From Dryomyza anilis (taxonomy: Eukaryota > Arthropoda > Insecta > Diptera > Dryomyzidae), in contig OX638131.1 of the NCBI GenBank assembly GCA_951804985.1, forward strand, positions 85,637,849 to 85,701,848: a DNA stretch of 64,000 bases, given 5' to 3'. The first letter of the stretch is position 1, and the number at the start of each line of letters is the position of its first letter. The position numbers and the translations under genes are program-made. Shown in pieces: positions 1-11,835 of this stretch. A model generated the notes under the pieces. It did not search any database. It saw nothing but the letters and a program-made list of their open reading frames with translations, and was not told the origin of the DNA.

Positions 1-1895
1 AAAAGAGCCAATAGTATTTTGAACAATTTCAAAATTCCACAAAGTATTGACGACCCTCTATCTTGTACAACAACAAAAAGAACAAGACACGCGCACGTTT
101 GGCATTTAAAATGCCTTAAATGTCAAAGCAGGCAACAACATGTCAACCTAGCCCAGTCACCGACAGCAGGCAGCATCATTAGTTTAAAACACACACCAAG
201 TCAAGTCAACGAGAGACAGCCAGCGATACCGATGATACTTTGGCAATAAAGAAAAATTATATTATTTCTTTTCAATATTGAATTTATCAGCAACAGACGT
301 GTGCAGAATACGAACAGTAGCAACAGCAACAGAGACAGAGAAAGCGACACCAGCAACATTAAAAAGTGTCGGATGTATTTAAATGTGGACGAAACAACAC
401 GTTTGAAGACGCCGAACGATACTCGAGGGTGTGAAAAAATGCCAAACATATGCGTGAAACGGCTGCAAGGAAGTAAAGAAGGAAGCAAGAAAGTTCTGGA
501 CAAGGATATTATGCAAGCAGTTGAGTTGAATTGAATTGAATTGAATTGGCGCGGCGACATTAACAGCAAAATAACTGACACGAAAACAGGCAATACAATA
601 CCAACAACAACATACTTAAAACCACCTACAACACGACCCCATTTTAAAAACCCTCTAAGTGGTGGGGTTGTTTGTCCCGTCTCTCGTTAGTTTTCACTTG
701 CATTCTTAGGTCATGAGGTGTATTTTTCGTATTATAGGTTTTGAATTTGAATTTTTTAACGTTCGGCGCTACACGCACTCAAACTAACACGTACTTCATT
801 TTATTTAATTTGTTATTGAGTCTTGCCACTCTTTATACTCCATATCTTTTTCTACTTGTAGACGCCTGTTTCCCATTGGGTTCTCCACACCCAGTCACTG
901 GTTGTAAATTTATTCAAATTGAGACATTAACGCATTGCTCGGGCAAATTAAATTTACACATAATTTTTCATTGTTATTATTTTATTTTTGCTGTTAATTG
1001 TAGGTATGTGTTGAGTGTGAGGGGTGTATAGAGTGTGAGGATTATTTTTGCGCACTGCAATTTGCATTTATATTAATATTGTTGGAGGCGTGCACTTAAA
1101 CCAGATGATAATTGCAGAGTATGTATTGAATTTCAAGTACGTGCAATTGGTTTAAAATTTAGAAAAGTAGAAACTAAATTTAAATAATAGGTTTTGAAAA
1201 CTGAACAATAATAAGAATAGGAATACAATAAGAATATGAATACAAATATTTACCTCCTATGATGAAGAAATGCCCAAGTGGAAATTGATTAAGGTTAGCC
1301 TTATTTCGCATCCGTCCCTGATCAGAATACGATCATGTGTAGCCAAAAGTTGAATTTTATCGTACGGTATAATATGATTGAGTTCTTATTAAAGACCTTT
1401 TATAATACTATTGAGTAACAAAATGATTCTAATAAATAAATGCAAAAGAAATTCTAATTCTTGACATTAAAATAGAAATATATTATAAAAATAATTTCCT
1501 CCTAAATTAATCATAATAATTATTTCTACACCATTTCCAAGTGTAATTCAGAATAATTCAATTTATATTAAAAAAAAATCAATTGTAATTCAGAAATTTC
1601 ATTTGAAATTTAAAACAAGTAATTCAGAAATTGAAAAAACAAAGTTTTAAAATAGTAATCGTTGAGGTCCCACTCTAAAATTTTCAGTGTTGGATCATTA
1701 TGGATTTAGTTTTGTGATGGTGTAAAAAAAATTATGTGCTGATCATCAAAATGGGGTAAAACCTTCGAATCATCATTTCTTATTCAGCTTTATCATACGT
1801 AGCAATTCCCTCGGATTTATTCCCCTGTATGAAATACTCCAATCATTAAACGAATTTGAAAAAAAGAAAAAATCCGGGGGAAAAATCTATCTATC
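1..1895. other. AT-rich intergenic DNA, no gene recognised
   Basis: I see no convincing coding exon here. The first 700 bases are somewhat richer in CA and GC than what follows and hold short open frames on both strands, but none has a recognisable motif. A short TTGAA pentamer microsatellite lies at 521-548. The segment from about 1797 to 1895 reappears in diverged form at about 2639-2740, on the far side of the inverted-repeat element that starts at 1896. Confidence 0.5.
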
Positions 1896-2634
1896 CCCTG
1901 CAGTGTAACGGACTGGTTGAATACTAGTATTGGTCTAGTTCACCGTAGAGATTCAACTAGTCCGAATTCTACCCCAATTTCAATGAACTAATTTTTTAAA
2001 TGCTCATGTCCTACGATGTGTTAATTGTCTTCTCTTGCATTACATTTAAGTAGTTTCTAAACTAGTTTATTTTAACCAGTTCATAGACTATTTTTTTTAT
2101 TATTAACTAGTTTCTTTAAATCTCTCTAAACTGGTTACTATTTACCAGTAGAAACACTAGAGCTCTAAGGTATTCGACGACAATTGACATAGTCAATCGC
2201 ATCAAAATCTATGGTTTCGCTGTCTGGGTCATGTGGAACGAATGGATGAAATTGCTCCAGTCAAGAAAGTTATTAAAATGAGACTTAATGATGGACAGCG
2301 TAGGCTTTTTATCAGTAGCCAAGACACGGTTATAAGAGCCTTTAAAATATGTTATTTTTTAAATTTTATAAGTCCATGGCGGAAAGAAATAAAACAAATC
2401 GCACAAAATTAATAATAAAAAGAATGATGTTTCCTACAAAATAGATAAATGATGTTATATAATTTATATTTCAAAATTTATTTTGTTTTTGAGAATTTTG
2501 ACACGTTCCTCTACGAACAATTTTTTTTTAGCTGTTTTTCTCTGCATCCATTTTAACTAGTTACCGATCTAGAAACATGGTTACTAATATGAATACTACA
2601 TATTTATGCTACTAGTTTAGATTTCACTGCAGGG
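1896..2634. mobile_element. Non-autonomous DNA element with CCCTGCAGTG inverted ends
   Basis: The left end reads CCCTGCAGTGTAA and the right end is the reverse complement of CCCTGCAGTGAAA, so the block is bounded by inverted repeats of about 13 bp. The inner DNA next to each end is rich in short ACTAGT, AACTAGTT and AACCAGT/ACTGGTT words, which resemble subterminal transposase-binding repeats. No clear target-site duplication was found. A LINE fragment lies inside it. The flanks on both sides are related to each other. It is probably an old DNA-transposon derivative; the superfamily is uncertain. Confidence 0.5.
2184..2307 (+). pseudogene. LINE reverse-transcriptase C-terminal fragment (dead)
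   Basis: From 2209 the frame reads LWFRCLGHVERMDE and then PVKKV and DGQRR. This matches the conserved RWLGHVERM-x-E motif found near the C terminus of many LINE polymerases of the CR1/RTE/Jockey type. The preceding residues IVNRIKI sit in another frame, so there is at least one frameshift. Only about 40 residues survive and the endonuclease and polymerase core are absent. It is a truncated relic. Confidence 0.6.
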
Positions 2635-3522
2635 TCAAAAACAGCAATTCCTTTGGATATATTGTAATGTTTTCAAATACGTATTCGAAAAAATCAGAGG
2701 AAAATATCTACTTATCATAAACAAAATTTTATGAGGAGAACAACTGAATATTCCACCGAATTTTTTCACCAACAATTTCTTGGGGAAACTAATTTTATCA
2801 TTTAAATATATAAATATACAAATTAAAAGCTTATTAATGATCCAAATTAAATTTTTGGTGGGTTAAAAACCATTTAGACTGATTCGGCTATAGCTATATA
2901 GTCATTGTCTAACATCACATATGGAATATCTATAGATTACCAAATTAATACAAATTTTAATATTTCCACAATTTTGGAATCTTTTTTTAATGGTAAAACT
3001 TCTTTCCGAACTGCCCTATTAAAAAAATATTAATGAGAGCATTTCTTATATTTCTTATATTTTCAAAAATGACTTGTACATCCGTAGGTCAATATTCAAA
3101 TAAAAATTGTTTTTCTAAACGCCTACCACTATACGCCTTCTATATGCCAATGCAAACCACCGAGAGTAAAACTTGCTTCGAAAACCTCTCATTTCGCCGT
3201 TCGGATTTGGTAGTAAACTGTTAGTCCCACCAATTGAGTACAAATATAGCACGCAGATAGGTGCCGGTTCAACTCAGCTTGAATATCGAGCTCGTTTCTA
3301 TCGCGAAAGAGACTTGTGCCACATGTCATAAACTCGGATCTATCCATTTTGGAATCCAAAAAAAATAATCGGTTCTAGCTACCATCGATAAGGCAATAAT
3401 TCTCTTGAACCAAGGTTCGAACTGCGAGCAAAATTTCGGCTGCTTGTAATATCGGTTTATTTGCAGCACTCTTCATATTCCATTACTTGCTGTAGGCCTG
3501 ATCACTGGCTCTTGGAATACTA
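2635..3522. other. AT-rich DNA with a GC-richer degenerate repeat at about 3110-3530
   Basis: Bases 2635-3030 show only simple AT-rich sequence. From about 3110 to 3530 the composition becomes more balanced, with several CpG. The words around 3196-3230 (CGCCGTTCGGATTTGG then a TAGTCCCACC-like stretch) recall a dispersed repeat common in fly genomes, but I cannot assign it. Short frames exist on both strands, for example 3194-3346 on the minus strand, without a recognisable domain. I regard it as a decayed repeat rather than a gene. Confidence 0.35.
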
Positions 3523-3742
3523 CACCCAGAAAAAAATTCCCTCAAATCCCATTAAAATTTGTTAATAGGACAATTATTGATTTAATAGTATACAAAAAAT
3601 AAAATTTTTCATATAAACTCAATGGCAATGTCATGGTATTTTCTAGTATTTAATGGTATTTTCCGGTTAAAATAATAATTTATCCTATTGAATATTTTTA
3701 ATAGTAAAAAACTATTATTTATATAGTATTTTTTTCTGGGTG
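3523..3742. mobile_element. 220-bp MITE with CACCCAG ends and TA duplication, copy 1
   Basis: The element begins CACCCAGAAAAAAA and ends with the reverse complement, flanked on both sides by TA (3521-3522 and 3743-3744). A second copy of exactly the same length, in the opposite orientation, lies at 33659-33878. The TA duplication and short inverted repeats are typical of MITEs mobilised by Tc1/mariner-type transposases. No coding capacity. Confidence 0.85.
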
Positions 3743-4947
3743 TAGTAAACCATTTACCCCATATTATATGCAAGTATTTAATAATTACAGCAATTTATAT
3801 TAACATTAACTAGCACTGATATTGAACAAATAGTATGTGTCTAAGTTTTTTGACACTTAAAATAAATTAATTCTGTTGTTTAGAATTTTTGAAATACGTC
3901 CGAGGGAATATGAATTCGGGGGAGATTCATGATAGGAGAATTTAATTCCCGGGAGGAGAATTAATTCGAGGGAAATCGAGGAAACCAGAAGAAAGAGCAA
4001 TTCATTACCTTTGAAATGATATTGATCTTAAGGTTTACGTGCTAGAGTAATTTAACTGAATGAAAAATGTTGAATTTCAACGAAATTTTTTAAACTAGAA
4101 ATTTGAACGAAATCAAAAATAGTAAATCTCAAAAGTGCCCGGTTTGACATTGAATAATAATTGAAATTATTTTTTTATAACATTTATTGAAAACTATTCG
4201 ATTTATATTAATTTTATATGGTAGAACTACATTTTATAAACTGGCAATTAAAAGATTTGGTACGTCAAGTTTGACCATTTACATTGAATTGAAGTTAGAT
4301 GTTGCTTCATAGTTAGTTTTTCTAAATTTCGATATTACACTCGTGTAAAAATGCGTATTGTGTAAATGTAAAAAAAAAATAATTGAATACTGCAAATGAT
4401 TCAGTTTAAAAATTGGCGTGTACAAAAATTAATTATAAAAAATTAAAAATAAAATTTCGAACCCTTCAAGAGTTAATCTTTTTTTTATTCTCAGCAATCA
4501 TGACAGTTTTAATTCTCACCAAAAATTAAAGATACAACAAAATTTCTTGTATTTACTAAAATTTAAAGTTTAAATGATTTTCACAGTTTGAAAGGTGCTG
4601 TAGGTCAGATTGTATTTTAGAAAATCACAAAAAGGTGGCACTTTCAAATTGATTCCTGAAAAACATAAATACGGTTTGTGTCTAAGATATGGTTCGTGTA
4701 TTGCTGTAGCGAAATTTGCTCAATTATTGTAAAGCTCAATTATTCTATGCAGTACTAGAACCTAAGTGATGCCACTAAATAATACAAGTTTTCTATTGAA
4801 AAGTAAAAAATATAAAAAATAAACTTAAAAAATATAAAAATATAAAAAAAAAATATAAAAAAATATATAAAAAAAATATAAAAAAAAATATAAAAAAATA
4901 AAAATATAAAAATATGAAAACTAAATAGCCAAAAAATAAAATAAAAT
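3743..4947. other. AT-rich intergenic DNA, nothing recognised
   Basis: No open frame with a recognisable product, no clear inverted repeats. The last 150 bases become A-rich (ATATAAAAAA-type runs) and grade into the octamer array that starts at 4948. Confidence 0.5.
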
Positions 4948-6526
4948 TAAAATAATAAAATAATAAAATAATAAAATAATAAAATAGTAAAATAATAAAA
5001 TAATAAAATAATAAAATAATAAAATAATAAAATAATAAAATAATAAAATAATAAAATAATAAAATAATAAAATAATAAAATAATAAAATAATAAAATAAT
5101 AAAATAATAAAATAATAAAATAATAAAATAATAAAATAATAAAATAATAAAATAATAAAATAATAAAATAATAAAATAATAAAATAATAAAATAATAAAA
5201 TAATAAAATAATAAAATAATAAAATAATAAAATAATAAAATAATAAAATAATAAAATAATAAAATAATAAAATAATAAAATAATAAAATAATAAAATAAT
5301 AAAATAATAAAATAATAAAATAATAAAATAATAAAATAATAAAATAATAAAATAATAAAATAATAAAATAATAAAATAATAAAATAATAAAATAATAAAA
5401 TAATAAAATAATAAAATAATAAAATAATAAAATAATAAAATAATAAAATAATAAAATAATAAAATAATAAAATAATAAAATAATAAAATAATAAAATAAT
5501 AAAATAATAAAATAATAAAATAATAAAATAATAAAATAATAAAATAATAAAATAATAAAATAATAAAATAATAAAATAATAAAATAATAAAATAATAAAA
5601 TAATAAAATAATAAAATAATAAAATAATAAAATAATAAAATAATAAAATAATAAAATAATAAAATAATAAAATAATAAAATAATAAAATAATAAAATAAT
5701 AAAATAATAAAATAATAAAATAATAAAATAATAAAATAATAAAATAATAAAATAATAAAATAATAAAATAATAAAATAATAAAATAATAAAATAATAAAA
5801 TAATAAAATAATAAAATAATAAAATAATAAAATAATAAAATAATAAAATAATAAAATAATAAAATAATAAAATAATAAAATAATAAAATAATAAAATAAT
5901 AAAATAATAAAATAATAAAATAATAAAATAATAAAATAATAAAATAATAAAATAATAAAATAATAAAATAATAAAATAATAAAATAATAAAATAATAAAA
6001 TAATAAAATAATAAAATAATAAAATAATAAAATAATAAAATAATAAAATAATAAAATAATAAAATAATAAAATAATAAAATAATAAAATAATAAAATAAT
6101 AAAATAATAAAATAATAAAATAATAAAATAATAAAATAATAAAATAATAAAATAATAAAATAATAAAATAATAAAATAATAAAATAATAAAATAATAAAA
6201 TAATAAAATAATAAAATAATAAAATAATAAAATAATAAAATAATAAAATAATAAAATAATAAAATAATAAAATAATAAAATAATAAAATAATAAAATAAT
6301 AAAATAATAAAATAATAAAATAATAAAATAATAAAATAATAAAATAATAAAATAATAAAATAATAAAATAATAAAATAATAAAATAATAAAATAATAAAA
6401 TAATAAAATAATAAAATAATAAAATAATAAAATAATAAAATAATAAAATAATAAAATAATAAAATAATAAAATAACAAAATAATAAAATAATAAAATAAT
6501 AAAATAATAAAATAATAAAATAATAA
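4948..6526. repeat. Octanucleotide microsatellite (AAAATAAT)n, left part
   Basis: About 1.58 kb, near 197 copies, of a perfectly regular 8-bp unit AAAATAAT. I see only single-base variants near each end (AAAATAGT at about 4983 and AAAATAAC at about 6474). Because 24 bases hold three units, the minus strand translates into an endless LLFYYFII repeat, which is an artefact. The array stops abruptly at a run of 26 T, the poly(A) tail of the LINE lying on the minus strand, and resumes at 11836 beyond the LINE. Confidence 0.97.
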
Positions 6527-6552
6527 TTTTTTTTTTTTTTTTTTTTTTTTTT

Positions 6553-6785
6553 GGAGAAAGGAGGTCAAAAATGCATTTTTGCATACGACGTCGGGTCGTC
6601 ACCCAGCGTGTTATGTCGGGCTCACCGTTCTGGCATACCGACTAAAAAAAACCCCCTTATCTCTCATGGGAAATGCTTCCACCCCGGCACCGCTATCGCA
6701 TTACTTCAAGGTGGATCCCACTTTGGCTTTTCAGCCATCTACTTCATGGCCTGCGTCCTGGCCCCCCGCTTTTAATAACATTTAT
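6553..6785 (-). other. LINE 3' UTR
   Basis: The region lies between the ORF2 stop at 6786 and the poly(A) tail. It is GC-richer than the flanks and contains no long frame on the minus strand. Plus-strand frames across it are shadows. Confidence 0.75.
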
Positions 6786-9700
6786 TTAATTTAATGCTGC
6801 ATCCAAATCGATTTTCTTTGTTCTTAGAACATATTCGCTATATTTTGCCACAGCGTTCCAGCTTTCTTCGTCTATCGTCATCTTGTCTATCAGATTTTCG
6901 GCTGTTACTGGGCCCAGAGCCTTCTCCAGCTCTTCGCGATTTTCCGACCAGCGAGTACATTTGAAAAATGTGTGCTCTGCATCATCTACAGTGTCCGCGT
7001 CTTCGTACAGACAGTGAGGTGAGTTGCATTTCTCCATTTTGTGGAGGTACTTTCTGAAGTATCCATGTCCAGACAGTATTTGTGTTAAGTAGTAATTTAC
7101 TTCCCCGCTACGTCTCGTCACCCATTTGTATACGTTAGGGATAAGTCTTTGCGTCCACCTTCCGTTTTTGTCGTTGTTCCAGCGTGTTTGCCAATTTGCA
7201 ATTGTCTGCTGCTTTACTACTTCTATTGATGACGATTCGCGTCGTTCGTTCTGCTTCAGTGTCCATATTTTCTTACGCTCCTGTGCTTGGAGATCTATTG
7301 GGATCATTCCTGCTATTACGAGTACTGCAGACGCCGATACTGTTCGGTATGCTGAGGTAACCCGTAGAGCAGCCGTTCTCTGCACTGCCAAGAGAGTATT
7401 GGCCCTTTGTTTCGTGTTCAGTGCTCCCGCCCAGATGTCGCATCCATAGAGGAGAATGCCGTTACTGGCTTCCATGAGCAGCTTGCGTTTGCTTGGAAGC
7501 GGTCCCCCAATGTTCGCCATTAACCGGCTGAGCTGTGCTGTTGTTTTTGCAGCTTTATTGCATGCATAATGGATCTGGCTCGTGTATGTTAGCTTCGGGT
7601 CCTGTCTTATGCCGAGGTAGTTCACCGATTTTTTAGTGGGTATTACCACATCGCCGACTCTAATGTCTCAACGGGGATCTGTCGTCTGGTGAGTAGTAGG
7701 AGCTCTGTTTTGTGTGTGGCCAGCTGCAGTCCATGTGAGTCTAGCCATGCTTTCGTTCTTATCATTACTTGTCTAAGCCTGCGTTGTGCTTCGTCCGTGT
7801 TTCTGGCTTTGATTACTGCTGCGATGTCATCCGCGTAGCCCACTAGAAATGTATCCTCCGGCATTTCGATTTTTAGTATTTCATTATAACTTATATTCCA
7901 CAGATCTGGACCCAGGATAGATCCCTGTGCTGCACCCGAAGTGACTTGCATTTTCCTCGGGCCTCCACTCGTGTTGTATATGAGTTCCCTGTCTTTCAGG
8001 TAGCTCTTGATCATCTTCATGAGGTATTGCGGTACAGCGAAGTTGTTTTCGAGAGCTTGCAAAATGTCTGTCCATCTAAGACTGTTGAAAGCGTTCTTGA
8101 TATCGAGGGTAGCAAGAAGAACCACGGGTCTGGTGAATTGTGTCTCCTGTTGTGCGGCTTCGACTACACGAACTAACTCTTTTAAAGCTCCAATAGTGGA
8201 CTTCCCTGGGCGGAATCCATGCTGCCTCTTTGATAGTCCTCCTCCTGCTCGGATAGCTTCTTCAAGTCGCTGTTTTATTAGTCGCTCTAGTAGTTTCCCT
8301 GCCGTATCTAGCATACAGAGTGGTCTGTATGCAGATGGAGATTCAGGGTCTTCCTTTCCTTTGCTGATAAGAACAAGTTGCTGTTTTTTCCAAGCCTCCG
8401 GAAACACTCCTTCTTTTAAACAGCTATTATACATGTTCAGGAGTATCTCGGGTCGATGGTTCGCTATCTCTTTTATTACTTCTGTTGGTATTCCGTCCGG
8501 ACCAGGCGCCTTTTTGTTTTGGAGACTACGGGCGGCTGCTTTGAGTTCCTCTTCTGTGAACAGAGTGCAGTTTGTAGTATCTTCCGCATCTGCAATGTCT
8601 TCCCTGATATCGTGTGCAATGTCTTCCCTGATATCGTGTGTCGGGAAAAGCGACTTCACAATGTTATCCATGGTTTTCTCATCCATTTCGCGTACCGGGT
8701 TCTTGACCCCAAGTTTTTTCATGACAATTTTATAGCCCAGACCCCATGGGTTTCTATTTAAATCTTCGCGTAATTCTTCCCACAGTTCTCTCTTACTGTT
8801 GAATATGGCGTTGCGGAGTCTTTTCTTTGCCTGTTTATATTCTATGCGCTCCGCTTCGGATATGCCCCTGCGCACTGCTCTGGTAAATTTGCGTCTACTT
8901 CGGATGCAATTTCGTCTAAGGTCATCTATGGTATCGTTCCACCAGTGTACCGCCGTTTTATTTATATTAGGTCGTTTCGCCCTAGGCATCGCTTTGTTAC
9001 AACCCAGTCGGATGATAGTCATAACTCGTTTCACTACGGTTTTTGCGTCTTCGTCAATTTCCACTTCTTCCATTCGTATATCTATCTCTGCCACAAGAAC
9101 GGGTGTGTTCAGTTTGCCCACGTTCCATTTGCGGGTACTCGTACTGCTCTTTATTGCGGATACCATGCCGCCAGCTTGAAAGTTGTATGAAATATACTGG
9201 TGGTCGCTGGCCGTATAAATTTCGAGTACTTTCCAATTTTTTATTTTGTTCGCAATTCTCTCGGATACCAAGGTTATGTCCGGTATGGTGCCCTCGCACC
9301 CAGTTCGCCTGAAGGTTGACACGTTTCCCACGTTTGAAACTATAAGCCCGGTTCTAGCAGCCATTTGCACAATTTTTCTGCCTCTTGAGTTGGTAGTTTG
9401 CATTCCCCATTCTGCTGCTCTAGAATTAAAATCACCCGCCACTATCAGGTGTCCACCGATGTCTCTTATCGTATCTTCGGTCCCTTCCAGCTTTCTCTGG
9501 AATTCGTCGATGCGATCGCTAGGAGTAAGGTAGCAGCTGACCAGGGTGGCGTTGTTAATCTGCACCCAGACGAAGCCATTTCCTTTTCCACTACTATTTG
9601 GTTGTATTTGACTGGTGTTTGGTATCCATATTGCTGCAGTTTCCGTGTCGTCATGGAGCCAGAACCCGCTTGTTTTCATTGTGTATTGCTCGCTGATGAT

Positions 9701-9790
9701 TGCAATATCCGCTTCCTGTTCTATTACTATTTGAGGCAAGAGAGCATCTGCCACCTTTCCTCTATGCATATTTAACTGAAGTATTTTCAT
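6786..9790 (-). pseudogene. LINE ORF2: APE endonuclease and reverse transcriptase, one frameshift
   Basis: The ATG at 9790 overlaps the ORF1 stop. Residues 1 to about 215 form an apurinic-like endonuclease (start MKILQLNMHRG, a GDFNSRAAEWG motif, then SDHQYISY near residue 200), which nicks target DNA. Residues about 430-680 are reverse transcriptase, with AYRPLCMLD, the catalytic LDIKNAFNS, AAQGSILGP and YADD near residue 652. The frame breaks at about 7660-7664 by a one-base change, giving a premature stop at 7643. The C-terminal 287 residues continue in another frame from 7649 and end with a Cys-His cluster (CNSPHC, then H-x4-C). Total about 1000 residues, the usual ORF2 size. An in-frame 24-bp duplication at 8591-8638 repeats HDIREDIA. 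A single lesion suggests a recent insertion or an assembly error. Confidence 0.92.
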
Positions 9791-11118
9791 CGCGCCTTTT
9801 GTTTACTTGCCTTGCAGCTTCTCGATCCGGGCAAGTGGTCTACCGCGCTCTGTGCGTCTTCCGAGCAGATACAGCATTTTGGTGGATTTTTGCACTCTTT
9901 CAGCTGATGGCCCTTCTCGCCACAACGGATGCATAGTTCCATGCCCTTTCTGTCTGGTCCTTCGCATTCCCACTGCATATGGCCTGACCCGAAGCACCTG
10001 AAGCACCGTTTTCTTTCCTCTCGATACTGGATTCTGCAATTTGTCCAAGCAATTTTTATACGTTCCGTCTTTAATAGTTCATTTGCGCCAGTCACTGGTA
10101 GTGAGACAAATGCCTTGCGTTGCTCTCTATTATTCGTGTCAGTCAGGTGGACTGTGATATCATCCCCTTCTATATTTGTTGCAGCGTTTATGGCGGCGAC
10201 AACTTCTTCTTTTGTAGAGAGGGCGTCAAGATCTCTTATCTCTATTGTGGCTCTAGGTTTTAAATCTTTTACCAAAGCTGCTTCTTTCACAATGTCCTTG
10301 ATAGCATCGCAGAACTCGTCTTTCTTTCCACCTTTTCCCATCTCGAGCAGTATTGCACCCGTTTTTGTCTTCCGGATGGAACGGATCGCGACATTTGCCT
10401 CGTCCGGTTTGACGTTGTTTCTTATGTTTCTGAGAACTTCAGCGTAACTGTGACCCTCCATTGGTCGAATGATGACAGCTTCTGAGCGCTCCTTTGGCTT
10501 TCTTGGAGGCTTCTTTCTTACAACTTCCTTCTTTGGTCTCCAGGGTATCTTATCGTTTCTCGAGTTTTCTTCGCGCGGTCGTCTTTTTGTTGTCATCGTT
10601 TTTTCCATCTCAATAGAGCTTTCCCTCGGTTTCTTTCCGGGGTTTTTCTCAGCCGGGCTTGATGCGCTGCGTTTCTTCTGAGGTATTGAAGACGTTGTGA
10701 TAACGCCTCTTTTCTTTGCATTTTTTGAAATCTCAGCAGTGGTTTTGCTTGTCTCTTTTTCTTTTTCCGCGGTTTTCCAGTTCCTGCGATAGTCTCCAAT
10801 TATATCAAGTAGCTCTTCCAGCTCCGATACTCCATTTTGGACATCCATATTGATGTTTCTCTGTCTGTTTATCGCCAGTCTCATTTTCTGGAGAACCTTT
10901 TGGCATTTTCCGAGAGTTTCTTCTTCCGAGTATCTCATCTTCAGTATAAACTCTTGACGGGGTGAGCTATATCGGGGCGTAGCTTCATTCGCACCTCTCT
11001 CTAATACATTTGGCGTCTCTTGTGGTGTTTCAACGTTTGTTTCCACGAGGTTTCTTCGGATGGTCACGGATGAAAGTGGAGTATTCACCGGTGATCGCAA
11101 GATTTTCGAGCTATTCAT
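9787..11118 (-). CDS. LINE ORF1: Gag-like nucleic-acid-binding protein
   Basis: 443 intact codons. The N-terminal half is charged and probably disordered (runs of K, R and E around residues 115-215). A region near residues 215-340 resembles the gag core of R1/Jockey-type ORF1 proteins. The C terminus has three zinc knuckles: CFRC-x4-H-x4-C, CIRC-x4-H-x4-C and a third CCIC-x9-H-x6-C. This triple arrangement is typical of insect LINE ORF1 proteins, which bind the element RNA in the ribonucleoprotein. The stop overlaps the ORF2 ATG (ATGA), suggesting coupled termination and reinitiation. Start chosen as the first in-frame ATG. Confidence 0.9.
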   Translation of the reverse strand: MNSSKILRSPVNTPLSSVTIRRNLVETNVETPQETPNVLERGANEATPRYSSPRQEFILKMRYSEEETLGKCQKVLQKMRLAINRQRNINMDVQNGVSELEELLDIIGDYRRNWKTAEKEKETSKTTAEISKNAKKRGVITTSSIPQKKRSASSPAEKNPGKKPRESSIEMEKTMTTKRRPREENSRNDKIPWRPKKEVVRKKPPRKPKERSEAVIIRPMEGHSYAEVLRNIRNNVKPDEANVAIRSIRKTKTGAILLEMGKGGKKDEFCDAIKDIVKEAALVKDLKPRATIEIRDLDALSTKEEVVAAINAATNIEGDDITVHLTDTNNREQRKAFVSLPVTGANELLKTERIKIAWTNCRIQYREERKRCFRCFGSGHMQWECEGPDRKGMELCIRCGEKGHQLKECKNPPKCCICSEDAQSAVDHLPGSRSCKASKQKAR

Positions 11119-11835
11119 GAATGCAGCTTCAATCTGCTTATTCTCCGTATTTTTGGGGTTTGGTTTTTTGTTGTTTCATTCATCATTTCTGTTGGGTCCC
11201 AACTTGAAGTCGTTATCTCCGTCCGTCATGCAGTCGCCCGCGTGTTGACCCCGAGGGTCCCTTTGCAAGCAGTGAGGTCCTCGCTAGGGTTGACACAAGT
11301 CCTTATGGGTGCTTGTGTTCAGAGCCAGGTTGAGCGCTAATCAGGGTATAATCTCATCTAAACCTGCATCACCAACTGAATGGTTACAGACATCGAGCGT
11401 TCTCCGAGCCCTTGCTAGGGGTTTAACGGGACGGAAGGCAGCTGTAACATTTACCTGAAAGCCATTTCTACGGGATTTCACTCCCGTATATTGAGGTAAC
11501 AGAATGCCACAGCTGTCGGCCCATATCAAACTATTCATATACATTGTACAAATCATAAGTCCGTGTCGAGTTCCAGTAGATCGTCATCATGGGTTTGTTC
11601 TCGGATATGGTGGTGCGATAGACTTTGCGGCCACATTGCCAGCTCACTACGACGTTCTGAGCACCTATTTTAAGGGCGGTGTCCTCTCGCCCTGTCACAG
11701 GAACCTCTTTAGGCGTTAATGAGCTTTTCAGTTCATGCCCTCCGCTCCTGTCGCTCTTGGTCGGGGGCTGCTAAAGAAAGCAGCTAGATCGCTATCCGCC
11801 ACCTGCGACCCCGGTGGTAGCCTGAGCTTGGCCCC
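11119..11835 (-). other. LINE 5' UTR
   Basis: About 717 bases upstream of ORF1, clearly GC-richer than the surroundings, ending abruptly at GGGGCC next to the octamer array. No long minus-strand frame. It should hold the internal promoter expected for R1-type elements; I cannot point to specific promoter motifs. Confidence 0.7.

Larger units (their letters stand above)
6527..11835 (-). mobile_element. R1-clade-like non-LTR retrotransposon, near full length, inside an octamer microsatellite
   Basis: A 5.3 kb LINE on the minus strand: 5' UTR (about 11119-11835), ORF1 (9787-11118), ORF2 (6786-9790), 3' UTR (6553-6785) and a 26-base poly(A) tail (6527-6552). ORF1 and ORF2 overlap through a shared ATGA. 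ORF2 has an APE-type endonuclease and a reverse transcriptase, which fits the R1/Jockey group. Both outer edges abut the same (AAAATAAT)n array. R1-clade families such as Waldo and Mino are known to target simple repeats, so sequence-specific insertion is a reasonable inference. Clade assignment is from motif style and the gag zinc-knuckle pattern, not from a tree. Confidence 0.9.

Noticed and set aside
4793..6602. Two long minus-strand frames of 551 and 591 codons
   Set aside because: They are translations of a pure 8-bp microsatellite (LLFYYFII repeat) with no gene structure.
8007..8735. 242-codon plus-strand frame, plus other plus-strand frames in 6551-11248
   Set aside because: They are antisense shadows of the LINE ORFs, which carry clear domain motifs on the minus strand.
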